Assembly: GCA_023248665.1 (NCBI GenBank)
Contig: JAHFEC010000015.1
Location: forward strand, 1 to 13,394
Source of the DNA: Microcaldota archaeon
Lineage (GTDB): Archaea > Micrarchaeota > Micrarchaeia > Anstonellales > Anstonellaceae
Direction of reading: 5' to 3'
Length of the DNA: 13,394 nucleotides
Both the position numbers and the translations under genes were made by a program. Numbering within the stretch: the first letter of the stretch is position 1; the number at the start of each line of letters is the position of its first letter. The notes under the pieces are model-generated. The model was not told the DNA's origin. It was given only the letters and a program-made list of their open reading frames with translations, and did not search any database. This document shows, one piece after another, positions 1 to 6,373 of the stretch.

Positions 1-27
1 ACATCCATGTCGGCAGGCCGCTCTTCA

Positions 28-60
28 CCGGGCGTTTTCCGCCCCGGCCCAATTTTTTTT
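28..60 (+). terminator. Hairpin plus T-tract, probable end of an upstream + strand gene
   Basis: CCGGGCG (28-34) can pair with CGCCCCGG (40-47) with one bulge. It is followed at 53-60 by eight T residues. A GC stem followed by a T-run, or the T-run alone, is a plausible archaeal termination signal for a transcript entering from the left. No gene can be supported in positions 1-141; short open frames there show no recognisable protein. Confidence 0.4.
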
Positions 61-110
61 GGCTGGCGCTTCTTTTTATCGAGCCCATGACAAAACTGGA
101 TATTGCAATG

Positions 111-120
111 TTAATAAATT
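111..120 (+). promoter_or_regulatory. TATA-like box upstream of carS
   Basis: TTAATAAATT lies in a short AT-rich patch within otherwise GC-rich DNA. Its centre is about 27 bases upstream of the GTG at 142, the distance expected between an archaeal TATA box and the transcription start. If used, the carS mRNA would be leaderless or nearly so, which fits the absence of a Shine-Dalgarno sequence before 142. Confidence 0.4.
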
Positions 121-141
121 TGCCCCAAGAGATACCTTGGG

Positions 142-720
142 GTGTGGCTTACGGATTTCTCAAGCGTCTATCTCATGCTCGGTGCGAGCTTCCAGCAGGT
201 CGTTCTCCTGCTCCTCTTCATCCTGCCCGCTTACGTGGCCAACGCCGCGCCGGTGCTGCTGGGCGGGCTTCATCCCATTGACCGGGGCATCCGGTTCTTC
301 GACAAGCGCCCTATCTTCGGGCCCTCAAAGACATGGCTGGGCGTGCTGGGCGGCCTCTCGGCCGGCATGCTCTGCGCGGTGCTGGAGGCGCATCTTTTGC
401 GCGGCACGCCGTTCGACCTCTTCGCCGGACAGGCCTCCTATTACCTGATCGCCGGTTTCCTGCTGTCCGTCGGCGCGCTCGCCGGCGACCTGCTCGGCTC
501 GTTCTTCAAGCGCCGGTGGGGTTTCGCTTCCGGCCAGCCCTCGTTCATCTGGGACCAGCTGAGCTTCCTCGTCGTCGCGCTGCTCTTGGTGCAGCCGCTC
601 GGCTTCCCGCTCGCCTCCGACCCCTATCTCGTGGCCTTCCTTCTCGTGTTCACGTACGTCGTGCACCGCGTCGCGAATCTGCTCGCGCATTCGTGGGGCA
701 TCAAGAAAGTCCCGTGGTGA
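142..720 (+). CDS. carS: CDP-archaeol synthase (CTP:2,3-di-O-geranylgeranylglyceryl phosphate cytidylyltransferase)
   Basis: This membrane enzyme activates unsaturated archaetidic acid with CTP to give CDP-archaeol, the precursor of archaeal polar head groups. It has 192 residues, the usual family length. About five hydrophobic segments are visible (roughly 19-36, 64-83, 98-118, 138-153, 162-176). Family landmarks are PAYVANAAPVL (29-39), PIFGPSKTWLG (57-67), GDLLGSFFKRRWG (115-127), the following DQL (138-140) and the C-terminal KKVPW. The GTG start at 142 lies about 27 bases from a TATA-like box. An ATG at 175 (residue 12) is an alternative start and would still keep the whole first membrane segment; neither has a clear ribosome-binding site. 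It is followed after four bases by the transporter gene, suggesting an operon. The family call is firm; the start is uncertain. Confidence 0.93.
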   Translation: MWLTDFSSVYLMLGASFQQVVLLLLFILPAYVANAAPVLLGGLHPIDRGIRFFDKRPIFGPSKTWLGVLGGLSAGMLCAVLEAHLLRGTPFDLFAGQASYYLIAGFLLSVGALAGDLLGSFFKRRWGFASGQPSFIWDQLSFLVVALLLVQPLGFPLASDPYLVAFLLVFTYVVHRVANLLAHSWGIKKVPW

Positions 721-721
721 T
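716..721 (+). promoter_or_regulatory. Shine-Dalgarno sequence GGTGAT overlapping the carS stop
   Basis: GGTGAT matches the archaeal 16S rRNA 3' tail and contains the carS TGA stop. It lies three bases before the TTG at 725, which is short spacing but supports that codon as the transporter start and suggests translational coupling. Confidence 0.5.
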
Positions 722-724
722 GGA

Positions 725-1642
725 TTGAAGAAAAGAGAACAATACCCGTATCCGGCGTCCAAGCCCGTCTCGCGTCTGGCGGCCCGGCCTTCCACGCATC
801 CGGCGTCCAGGCCGCTCTTGCGCCCGAGCGCCCAGCCCGCCCCCAAGCCCCCGGTCGAGGCGCACTTCTCGCCCATCCACCGCCTGGCCTTCTCGCAGCG
901 CGCCGAGCCCGCGCTCTCCTCGCGCGAGCTTGCGAAGCATCATCACGACTCAATCGAGCAGGTGTCCTCCAGCGCGCCGGGCCTTTTGCGGCAGGTCATT
1001 CTGGGCGGGCAGGACGGGCTCGTCAACGTGCTGGGCATCCTCTTGGGAGTGGCCGCGGCCACATCCGAGACGCGCATCGTCATCATCTCCGGCATCGCGG
1101 CCGCCTTCGCCGAATCCCTGTCCATGGCCGCCGTGGCCTACACTTCCGCGCGCGCGGCCCAGGACCATTACTGGGCCATGGTGGAGCAGGAGAAGCGCGA
1201 GATGGAAGAGGTGCCCGACGTCGAGCGCAAGGAGGTCGAGATCATCTATTACAAGAAGGGCTTCCGCGGCGCCGCGCTCAAGACCATCACGGACCAGATC
1301 TGTTCGGACAAGGAGCTCTGGCTAAAAACCATGCTGCACGAGGAGCTCGGGCTCTACGAGAGCGAATTCGTCAACCCCTATTCCGAGGCTCTCGTGGTGG
1401 GGCTCGCCTCCTTCGTCGGCTCGTTCCTGCCCCTCATCCCGTTCCTGTTCTTTGCGGTCGGGCCGGCCATGCCCCTTAGCGTGGTTCTCTCCCTGTCCAT
1501 CCTCGCCCTCGCGGGCGCCGTCAAGGCCAAGATCACCACGGGCGCGTGGTGGAAATCGGCCCTCGAGATGGCCCTCGTGGGCGGCGCGGCCGCCGTGGGC
1601 GGCTATCTCATCGGCTCGTGGCTGGGCGTGAACATCGCCTGA
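725..1642 (+). CDS. VIT1/CCC1-family divalent metal (iron/manganese) transporter
   Basis: It probably exports Fe2+ or Mn2+ across the cytoplasmic membrane, as VIT1/CCC1 proteins move these ions out of the cytosol. It has 305 residues. The N-terminal 80 residues are proline-, serine- and arginine-rich low-complexity sequence. TM1 follows, with GGQDGLVNVLG (94-104), then TM2 with AESLSMAA (129-136). D97, E130 and M134 fall where the plant VIT1 translocation residues lie. A charged helical section (about 150-215), rich in Glu with two Met, corresponds to the cytosolic metal-binding domain between TM2 and TM3. TM3 to TM5 occupy about 221-302. The TTG start is supported by GGTGAT at 716-721; the next in-frame Met is inside TM2, so no ATG start is possible. 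The metal cannot be decided from sequence. Confidence 0.88.
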   Translation: MKKREQYPYPASKPVSRLAARPSTHPASRPLLRPSAQPAPKPPVEAHFSPIHRLAFSQRAEPALSSRELAKHHHDSIEQVSSSAPGLLRQVILGGQDGLVNVLGILLGVAAATSETRIVIISGIAAAFAESLSMAAVAYTSARAAQDHYWAMVEQEKREMEEVPDVERKEVEIIYYKKGFRGAALKTITDQICSDKELWLKTMLHEELGLYESEFVNPYSEALVVGLASFVGSFLPLIPFLFFAVGPAMPLSVVLSLSILALAGAVKAKITTGAWWKSALEMALVGGAAAVGGYLIGSWLGVNIA

Positions 1643-1681
1643 AGAATTTTTGGCATGGCCTAAAAATCAAGAATCCATGTT

Positions 1682-1687
1682 GGTGAT
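1682..1687 (+). promoter_or_regulatory. Shine-Dalgarno sequence deciding the aminopeptidase start
   Basis: GGTGAT with a four-base spacer before the ATG at 1692 fixes the start there. The longer open frame, which reaches back to a TTG at 1650 and includes an ATG at 1677, lacks such a site at either codon. Confidence 0.6.
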
Positions 1688-1691
1688 TGGC

Positions 1692-3308
1692 ATGAAAATA
1701 TCCATATCTGAAAAATCCGGCCCCGCCGAGGGCGTCCTCTGGCCCGTCTGGTCTTTGCCGAAAGGGACCCAAGAAAAATCCGTCCTGCCCGCATGGGCGC
1801 AAGGCTCGTTCGCGCCCCACGAATTCACGGGCGCCCCCGGCCAGATGGCCAGTCTGCGCCGGCCCGCGTTTTGCGAGAAAAAGGCGGGCGATAAAAAAAC
1901 GGGCGCGCGCATGCCCGGCCAAACGGGCGCGCGCCTCGTTCGCGAGGGCGCCGCCCCGGATTCTCGCGTCATCCTCTTCCTGGGCTTGGGCGAGAAAAAC
2001 AAAGGCAACCCCCACGCGCTCATCGCCTCGTACGCGGGCGCGTTCAACGCGCTCAAAAGCGCGCGGTGCGAATCCGTCTCCCTTCTCCTTCCCCCCGGCC
2101 CCGTGGGCATGTCCCTCGACTCATTCGTCTGCGCGCTCTCCAGCCAGCTAATCATGGCCGACTATGCGTTCGACAAATACAAGCCGCGCGAGAAGGATTC
2201 GCCCCCCAAGCCAGGCGTGAAAACGCTCGCGCTCGTGCCGGCCGCGAAATCCGCTTCCCTCTCCGCCCTCCATTCCGCCCTCGCGCGCGGCCTCGTCTTT
2301 GGCGAGGCGGCCAATTTCGCGCGCTCGATCCAGAACGAGCCATCCAACGTGGCCACGCCGGCCTACGTCGCTTCCTGCGCCCAGAAAATCGCCCGCGCCT
2401 CCTCCCTCAAATGCACCGTGCTCTCCAAAGCGCAGATGCAGAAGGAGAAGATGAACGCCCTCCTCGCCGTCGCCTCCGGCTCGGAGCAGGAGCCCAAGCT
2501 GGTGCTGCTCGAGTACCGGGGCAACCCATCGAAAAAAGGCTGGGACGCGGCCCTCGTGGGCAAGGGCGTCACCTTCGACTCGGGCGGCATCTCCATCAAG
2601 CCCTCATCCAAGATGGACGAGATGAAATTCGACAAGTCCGGCGCGTGCGCCGCCATCGGCGCGCTCTCGGCCTGCTCCCGGCTGGGCCTCAAGCTCAACG
2701 TGGTGGGCGTGGCCGCGCTGGTGGAGAACATGCCCTCCGGCTCGGCGTACAAGCCCGGCGACATCGTGACGGCCTGCAACGGCCAGACCATCGAGGTGCT
2801 CAACACGGACGCGGAAGGGCGCGTGGTGCTCTCGGACGCGCTGGCCTACACCTCCAAGAGATACGACCCGTCCGTCATGCTCGACTTCGCCACCCTCACC
2901 GGCGCGTGCGTGGTGGCGCTGGGCGACCTGGCGTCCGGCGTGCTGAGCGAGGACGACGCGCTCGTCTCCGCCCTGTGCGCGAGCGGCGAGCGGGTGGGCG
3001 AGCGGCTCTGGCGCCTGCCCCTGTGGCCGGAATACGACGAGAAGGTCAAGAGCGAAATCGCCTCGATCAAGAACACCGGCGAGTCCGGGCAGGCCGGCAC
3101 CACGGCCGGCGCCTCCTTCCTCAAGCCGTTCGCGGGCGAGCGCCCGTGGGCGCACATCGACATCGCCGGCACGGCCGATTCGCCCAAGTCCCGCGGCGGC
3201 CTCTGCCCCGGCGGCACCGGCGTGGGGGTCCGGCTCGCGCTGGATTACCTGCTCCATTTTACGGCGCCCAAGAAAGGGGATAAAAAACAAGGGGCCAAGA
3301 AAGAGTGA
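1692..3308 (+). CDS. pepA: Leucyl aminopeptidase, peptidase family M17
   Basis: This cytosolic, normally hexameric two-metal exopeptidase removes N-terminal residues from peptides, completing the breakdown of proteasome products. From the ATG at 1692 it has 538 residues, slightly longer than typical family members (about 500). The metal and catalytic residues seen in bovine LAP are all present with conserved spacing: K291 and D296 in GKGVTFDSGG, K303 in SIKPS, D314 in MKFDKSG, and D373, E375 and R377 in the signature NTDAEGR (371-377). LDFATLTGAC and PWAHIDIAGTA further confirm the family. The N-terminal part (1 to about 190) is the variable macrodomain-like region. The C-terminus ends in a basic tail. 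The gene follows the transporter after 49 bases and ends at a convergent terminator. The M17 family is best known from bacteria and eukaryotes, so acquisition by transfer is possible but not shown here. Confidence 0.93.
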   Translation: MKISISEKSGPAEGVLWPVWSLPKGTQEKSVLPAWAQGSFAPHEFTGAPGQMASLRRPAFCEKKAGDKKTGARMPGQTGARLVREGAAPDSRVILFLGLGEKNKGNPHALIASYAGAFNALKSARCESVSLLLPPGPVGMSLDSFVCALSSQLIMADYAFDKYKPREKDSPPKPGVKTLALVPAAKSASLSALHSALARGLVFGEAANFARSIQNEPSNVATPAYVASCAQKIARASSLKCTVLSKAQMQKEKMNALLAVASGSEQEPKLVLLEYRGNPSKKGWDAALVGKGVTFDSGGISIKPSSKMDEMKFDKSGACAAIGALSACSRLGLKLNVVGVAALVENMPSGSAYKPGDIVTACNGQTIEVLNTDAEGRVVLSDALAYTSKRYDPSVMLDFATLTGACVVALGDLASGVLSEDDALVSALCASGERVGERLWRLPLWPEYDEKVKSEIASIKNTGESGQAGTTAGASFLKPFAGERPWAHIDIAGTADSPKSRGGLCPGGTGVGVRLALDYLLHFTAPKKGDKKQGAKKE

Positions 3309-3340
3309 ATTGGCAAAGGACGAGAAGAAGCAGGCGCCCG

Positions 3341-3420
3341 AAAAAATAAAATAAAAATAAGCCCCCGGAGAGGACGGGGCGCCCGGGCGCCCCTTGTTAT
3401 TTTGTCTTTCTTGGTTTTCC
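3341..3420. terminator. Bidirectional terminator between convergent genes
   Basis: A perfect 18-bp palindrome, GGGGCGCCCGGGCGCCCC (3376-3393), sits between the aminopeptidase and the PAC2 gene. To its right is T-rich + strand sequence (3394-3420), so + strand transcripts would meet a hairpin and then U-rich RNA. To its left, 3341-3360 is A-rich on the + strand, so - strand transcripts meet the same hairpin and then a U-rich stretch. This symmetric arrangement suits termination of both converging operons. Confidence 0.6.
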
Positions 3421-3450
3421 GCCTCGCCTCTTTTTTCTTATGTTTCTTCT

Positions 3451-4218
3451 TTAGCGGATGTAGCTCAAATCCCCTTTGGCGGGCGGCGGCAGCATCTCGC
3501 CTTCCGGCCCCTTCGCGGCCCGCGCCTCCATCCGCTTGATGTATTTCTCGCCCTCCTTTATCTTCTTCTCCAGTTCCGCGCGCTCGAATTTCGTGCCGAG
3601 GATTTTCCCCAATGTGTCCAGCACGCAGAGGGCCGACTTGGGGTCCACGTACCCGCCGTGCGTCTCGCCCATCAAGCAGACGCCGTGCATGCCCTGCAGC
3701 CTTCCCAAGCCCAGCAGCAGGCCCGCCGCGCCTAAGATGGAGCCGCGCGTCTTCCCGAACAGCACGCCCTGCTTCTCGTAGACCGGCACGAGCCGCTTGT
3801 GCGTGCAGGCGCCGAACACTTTCGGCTCGCCCACCCGCTCGCCGGTTCCGTAGCCGCCCAGCGTGATGATCTGCTTGCCGCCGCATTTCTTGAAGTAGTC
3901 CAGTATCTGTCCGGCCAGCTCGTAGTGGGCTTCGGACGTCAGCGGCTGCACGTCGCCCACCAAAATAAGCAAATCGTTCTTCTCGGCCTTGGCGTGGTAG
4001 AATTTGAGGCGCAGCATGCGCAGCACGCCGTTCTTTCTCATCAGCACCTGATGCGGGAAGTGCGGCGAGTAGATCGTGGCCACCTTGACGGCCTTGCGCT
4101 CCTTGATGAGGTGGTCAGCGGCGATCTTGCCCACCAGCCCGATGCCCGGCAATCCTTCGATGAGCACCGGATTCTTCATCTTGATTTTCTTGAACGTGAT
4201 GATGGTGGTTTCCTTCAT
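3451..4218 (-). CDS. PAC2-family protein (proteasome assembly chaperone homologue)
   Basis: It has 255 residues and resembles the archaeal PAC2 family, whose members PbaA/PbaB are linked to proteasome assembly or activation. The diagnostic N-terminal pattern is PVLIEGLPGIGLVGKIAADHL (starting at residue 17), followed by alternating strands and helices and a glycine-rich GGYGTGER (121-128). GAAGLLLGLG (163-172) and GETHGGYVDPKSA (184-196) are also typical. The last 45 residues are charged and helical, then proline-rich, ending LSYIR. The ATG at 4216-4218 is chosen because the family homology begins there; the frame stays open to 4413 but only as overlap with the Nop10 gene. It is the last gene of the GINS/eL42/eS27/aIF2-alpha/Nop10 cluster, a position PAC2 genes often hold in archaea. 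Exact function within the family is inferred. Confidence 0.85.
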   Translation of the reverse strand: MKETTIITFKKIKMKNPVLIEGLPGIGLVGKIAADHLIKERKAVKVATIYSPHFPHQVLMRKNGVLRMLRLKFYHAKAEKNDLLILVGDVQPLTSEAHYELAGQILDYFKKCGGKQIITLGGYGTGERVGEPKVFGACTHKRLVPVYEKQGVLFGKTRGSILGAAGLLLGLGRLQGMHGVCLMGETHGGYVDPKSALCVLDTLGKILGTKFERAELEKKIKEGEKYIKRMEARAAKGPEGEMLPPPAKGDLSYIR

Positions 4219-4261
4219 GAGAACGACCCCGCTCGGAATGGATAAGTGGATTTTAGGAGCG

Positions 4262-4275
4262 CGGTTTTTAATACG
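4262..4275 (-). promoter_or_regulatory. Possible secondary promoter for the PAC2 gene
   Basis: The 62-base gap between Nop10 and PAC2 contains, on the - strand, an AT-rich stretch of the form GTATTAAAAACC. It lies about 50 bases before the PAC2 ATG and could act as a TATA box. No good Shine-Dalgarno sequence is visible before the ATG. This is a weak, position-based call. Confidence 0.25.
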
Positions 4276-4280
4276 GATGT

Positions 4281-4430
4281 TTATTCGATCCCCTTGGCCT
4301 TTCTCCTGTATTTTCCGTTCCTGTCTTTCGGGTCGAATTTTGGCGGGTGCGGGTTGGCCGTCTGTACGCCGCAGCATATCCTCGAAATCGTGTATTTGCC
4401 GCATTTTTTGCACTGATGCAAAAGGTCCAT
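4281..4430 (-). CDS. nop10: H/ACA RNP protein Nop10
   Basis: This 49-residue protein is the archaeal Nop10, which binds Cbf5 in H/ACA ribonucleoproteins that guide rRNA pseudouridylation. The recognisable framework is QCKKCGKYT near the start, then PHPPKFDPKD and GKYRRKAKG at the end. The first zinc knuckle is canonical (C7-x-x-C10). The second is contracted to adjacent cysteines C19-C20 followed by Gly, where archaeal Nop10 normally has CPxCG. A GGAG about ten bases upstream, overlapping the end of the aIF2-alpha gene, could serve as its ribosome-binding site. The gene starts seven bases after the aIF2-alpha stop, which is the usual archaeal gene order. Confidence 0.92.
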   Translation of the reverse strand: MDLLHQCKKCGKYTISRICCGVQTANPHPPKFDPKDRNGKYRRKAKGIE

Positions 4431-4437
4431 CGGGAAT

Positions 4438-5211
4438 CTACTCCGCGATCTCCTCGTATTCCACGCCCAGCTCGTTCTTCTTGGCCGACGCTTCGATGCC
4501 CTCCCTGATCTTGTCGAGGGTCTTGTTGGCTTCCTTGAAGTCGTGCCCGCTGACCGTGATCTGGTAGCGCGGCGCGCCCAGATAGCTGATCTCAAGCTCG
4601 CTCTCGGCCGGGGCGGAGAGCGAAGTGAGGGCGTTCTGGATGCGCTTCACGCCGTCCGCCGCATAGGAGACCAGGTGGACGACAACGCGCGCGCTGGCCT
4701 TGGTCTTGCGGATGCTTTTTTGCGCCACCATCAGCAGGGCGGCGGCCAGTCCCTTCTCGACCTTGAGGCCTTCGAGCGCCTTCTCCCCCGTCTCCGAGAG
4801 CTGGTCGAAGGCGTCGATCAGATCCCCGTGCTTGTCGCTGAGCGCTTTTCGCGCCGCCACGGCCTCGGCGGTGGTGCTCTTGGCCTGCTTGATGGCCACC
4901 TCGAAAAGCTTCTGGGCGCGCCTTTCGTGGCGCGCGTTCTCCAGCTTGCGCTTCTTCTCTGATTCCGTCAGGCGCTTGAGGGAGATGTCGACCTGGTTCT
5001 TCTCGGGGATGACGTTGTGCACTTTGGCGACCAAGTGCTGGCCCTCGTAGACGAATTCGCGGATGTTCTTGATCCAGCGCGGCGCGACCTCGGAGATGTG
5101 CAGGAAGGCCTCCATCCGCCCGTACTCGTCCAGCGTGCAGAACGCGCCGTAGGGCAGTATCTTCTTGACGGTGGCCAGGACCAGCTCATCCACTTCGGGT
5201 AACGCGGGCAT
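4438..5211 (-). CDS. eif2a: Translation initiation factor aIF2 subunit alpha
   Basis: This is the alpha subunit of the heterotrimeric factor that brings initiator methionyl-tRNA to the small ribosomal subunit. It has 257 residues, the normal length. The N-terminal S1/OB domain (about 8-84) contains LPYGAFCTLDEYGRMEAFLHISEV and VDISLKR. A helical domain follows (about 85-170), then the C-terminal alpha/beta domain that contacts the gamma subunit (about 171-257), with APRYQITVSGHDFKEAN. As usual in archaea, the loop after HISEV does not show the eukaryotic Ser51 phosphorylation context. The ATG at 5209-5211 has only a distant GGAG (complement of 5223-5226). The gene sits between eS27 and Nop10 in the conserved order. 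Confidence 0.96.
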   Translation of the reverse strand: MPALPEVDELVLATVKKILPYGAFCTLDEYGRMEAFLHISEVAPRWIKNIREFVYEGQHLVAKVHNVIPEKNQVDISLKRLTESEKKRKLENARHERRAQKLFEVAIKQAKSTTAEAVAARKALSDKHGDLIDAFDQLSETGEKALEGLKVEKGLAAALLMVAQKSIRKTKASARVVVHLVSYAADGVKRIQNALTSLSAPAESELEISYLGAPRYQITVSGHDFKEANKTLDKIREGIEASAKKNELGVEYEEIAE

Positions 5212-5247
5212 GAAATCGTTTTCTCCGTTCTAAAAATAATCGGCGGC

Positions 5248-5436
5248 CTATTCGAGCTCGCGCACGACCTTGGCCTTGTCCTCGAGGACGACGATGCGCC
5301 CGCCGGTCGAGCGCGTCATGGGGGTGCCGCACACGAGGCAGCTGACCGCGCTGGTCGCGCACCCGAACACGTTCTGCTCGTTGCCGCAGTTGCATTTGAC
5401 GCGGACGAATTTGCTGGATGCTTTCTTGTTCTTCAT
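5248..5436 (-). CDS. rps27e: Small ribosomal subunit protein eS27 (S27e)
   Basis: This is a 62-residue zinc-ribbon protein of the small ribosomal subunit. It shows the eS27 framework: FVRVKCNCGNEQNVF, then VSCLVCG and RSTGGR. Four or five cysteines are present (C15, C17, C26, C33, C36). The second knuckle is a normal CxxC (33-36), but the first is C15-x-C17, one residue shorter than the usual CPDC type. The start is the ATG at 5434-5436, because GGTGA lies five bases upstream; a GTG three codons earlier overlaps that site and is unlikely. The gene begins 12 bases after the eL42 stop, and the two are very likely co-transcribed. Confidence 0.94.
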   Translation of the reverse strand: MKNKKASSKFVRVKCNCGNEQNVFGCATSAVSCLVCGTPMTRSTGGRIVVLEDKAKVVRELE

Positions 5437-5448
5437 AAATCTCACCTA

Positions 5449-5727
5449 CTAAGACATCTCGAGCTTCTTTCTCGTGCGGGTGCCGATCACGCGCTGGTGC
5501 TTCTTCTTGCATTGCGAGCATTCGAGCACGATCTTCTGGCGTTTGCCCTGCTTCTTGACCGTCTTGGTGCCGGCCCTTTTTCCGCCGTGCCCGTAGAGCG
5601 AGCGGTTGTGCTTGCGCGTGCCGATGGCCATCGGGCGCGCCGAGCCCTTCGTGAAGAGCTTGGCCTTGTGCAGCGTGTGCGTCTTGCACTTTGGGCAGTA
5701 TGTGCGCACTTCCTTTGGATATTTCAT
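5449..5727 (-). CDS. rpl44e: Large ribosomal subunit protein eL42 (archaeal L44e)
   Basis: This 92-residue basic zinc protein of the large subunit lies near the ribosomal E site in archaea and eukaryotes. Both knuckles are canonical: C11-PK-C14 and C70-SQ-C73. The conserved centre GTRKHNRSLYGHGGK and the lysine-rich stretch after it identify the family. The start ATG at 5725-5727 has GGTGA seven bases upstream. It is the first gene with its own promoter after GINS, and leads the run eL42, eS27, aIF2-alpha, Nop10, PAC2. Confidence 0.96.
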   Translation of the reverse strand: MKYPKEVRTYCPKCKTHTLHKAKLFTKGSARPMAIGTRKHNRSLYGHGGKRAGTKTVKKQGKRQKIVLECSQCKKKHQRVIGTRTRKKLEMS

Positions 5728-5780
5728 AAGCGATTCACCTGTTTAGAAGATGATTCTGACGTATGAGTATGCCGGACAAG

Positions 5781-5789
5781 GTTTATTAA
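5781..5789 (-). promoter_or_regulatory. TATA-like box of the eL42 operon, overlapping the GINS stop codon
   Basis: On the - strand this reads CTTAATAAAC, in an AT-rich patch between GC-rich genes. Its centre is near 5785, predicting a transcription start near 5758 and a leader of about 30 bases that includes the eL42 ribosome-binding site. The box contains the TAA stop of the GINS gene (5786-5788). The eL42 operon could thus be transcribed both from its own promoter and by read-through from GINS. Confidence 0.6.
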
Positions 5790-6352
5790 GGTATAATTAA
5801 CTCCTTGGCGAAATTTCCCTTGAGCATCCAGCCCGCCTCGCCCTCGGGCAGCTCGATTTCCTGTCCGGCCGAGAACGGCCCGTAGGTGGCCGTGTCCGCC
5901 CCGCGATAGGCCGGGATCTCCTTGAGCACCTTGATTTTTTTCATCAGCGAACCGTCCAGTGCCGGTCCGGCGCCGAGCGTGCCCGCCCTTTTCTCCCTTT
6001 TCCCGTACAGCGTCTCCCCCAGCTTCGCGTCCTCCTCCGTGCAGATGGCGCGCGTGCGCTCGTAGAGCTCGTGCTCGTTGGCGCTCAATCCGTCCGGCTC
6101 GGGCCCCTCCTGCGCGGTGAGCGCGCGCATGATGATTTTCTGCCTTCGCAGCCTCATCAGCGCCATCGCCTGCTTGCGCGCGTTCTCCAGCTCCCGGTGG
6201 GCCTGCGCATCTTCGCCTGCCTTGGCCGCGAGCTCCCGGACGAGCGCGTCGAGCGTGCTGGTGAAATTCGCGTCCAGCTTCGTGAGCGCGTTGGACGAGC
6301 GCTCCTCGCGGTAGGCATCGCACAATCTACGATAAGTCCATCCTTCGCTCAT
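5786..6352 (-). CDS. gins15: DNA replication GINS complex subunit (archaeal Gins51/Gins15 type)
   Basis: GINS joins MCM and Cdc45/GAN in the archaeal replicative helicase complex. This protein has 188 residues. The N-terminal helical A-domain (1 to about 115) includes YRRLCDAYREE and the basic LRRQKIIMRAL (68-78), the usual GINS helix end. A linker follows, then a small beta-rich B-domain (about 137-188): KVLKEIPAYRG, YGPFSAGQEIELPE. An A-domain followed by a B-domain is the Gins51/15 order. The ATG at 6350-6352 has GGGAG about eight bases upstream. Its position next to eL42, eS27, aIF2-alpha and Nop10 is the known archaeal gins15 neighbourhood, here apparently without primase or PCNA genes adjoining. 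The family call is strong; the subunit label rests on domain order and context. Confidence 0.88.
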   Translation of the reverse strand: MSEGWTYRRLCDAYREERSSNALTKLDANFTSTLDALVRELAAKAGEDAQAHRELENARKQAMALMRLRRQKIIMRALTAQEGPEPDGLSANEHELYERTRAICTEEDAKLGETLYGKREKRAGTLGAGPALDGSLMKKIKVLKEIPAYRGADTATYGPFSAGQEIELPEGEAGWMLKGNFAKELIIP

Positions 6353-6373
6353 TCAATCTTCTCCCGGAACCAT

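Noticed and set aside
59..448. Open frame of 129 codons overlapping the carS start
   Set aside because: Cys/Ser-rich product with no family features, fully overlapping carS in another frame.
325..876. Open frame of 183 codons on the - strand opposite carS and the transporter start
   Set aside because: Charged low-complexity product without family features; carS on the other strand is certain.
2066..3283. Open frame of 405 codons in another + frame inside the aminopeptidase gene
   Set aside because: The product is arginine-rich junk, while the overlapping frame encodes a complete M17 enzyme with all catalytic residues.
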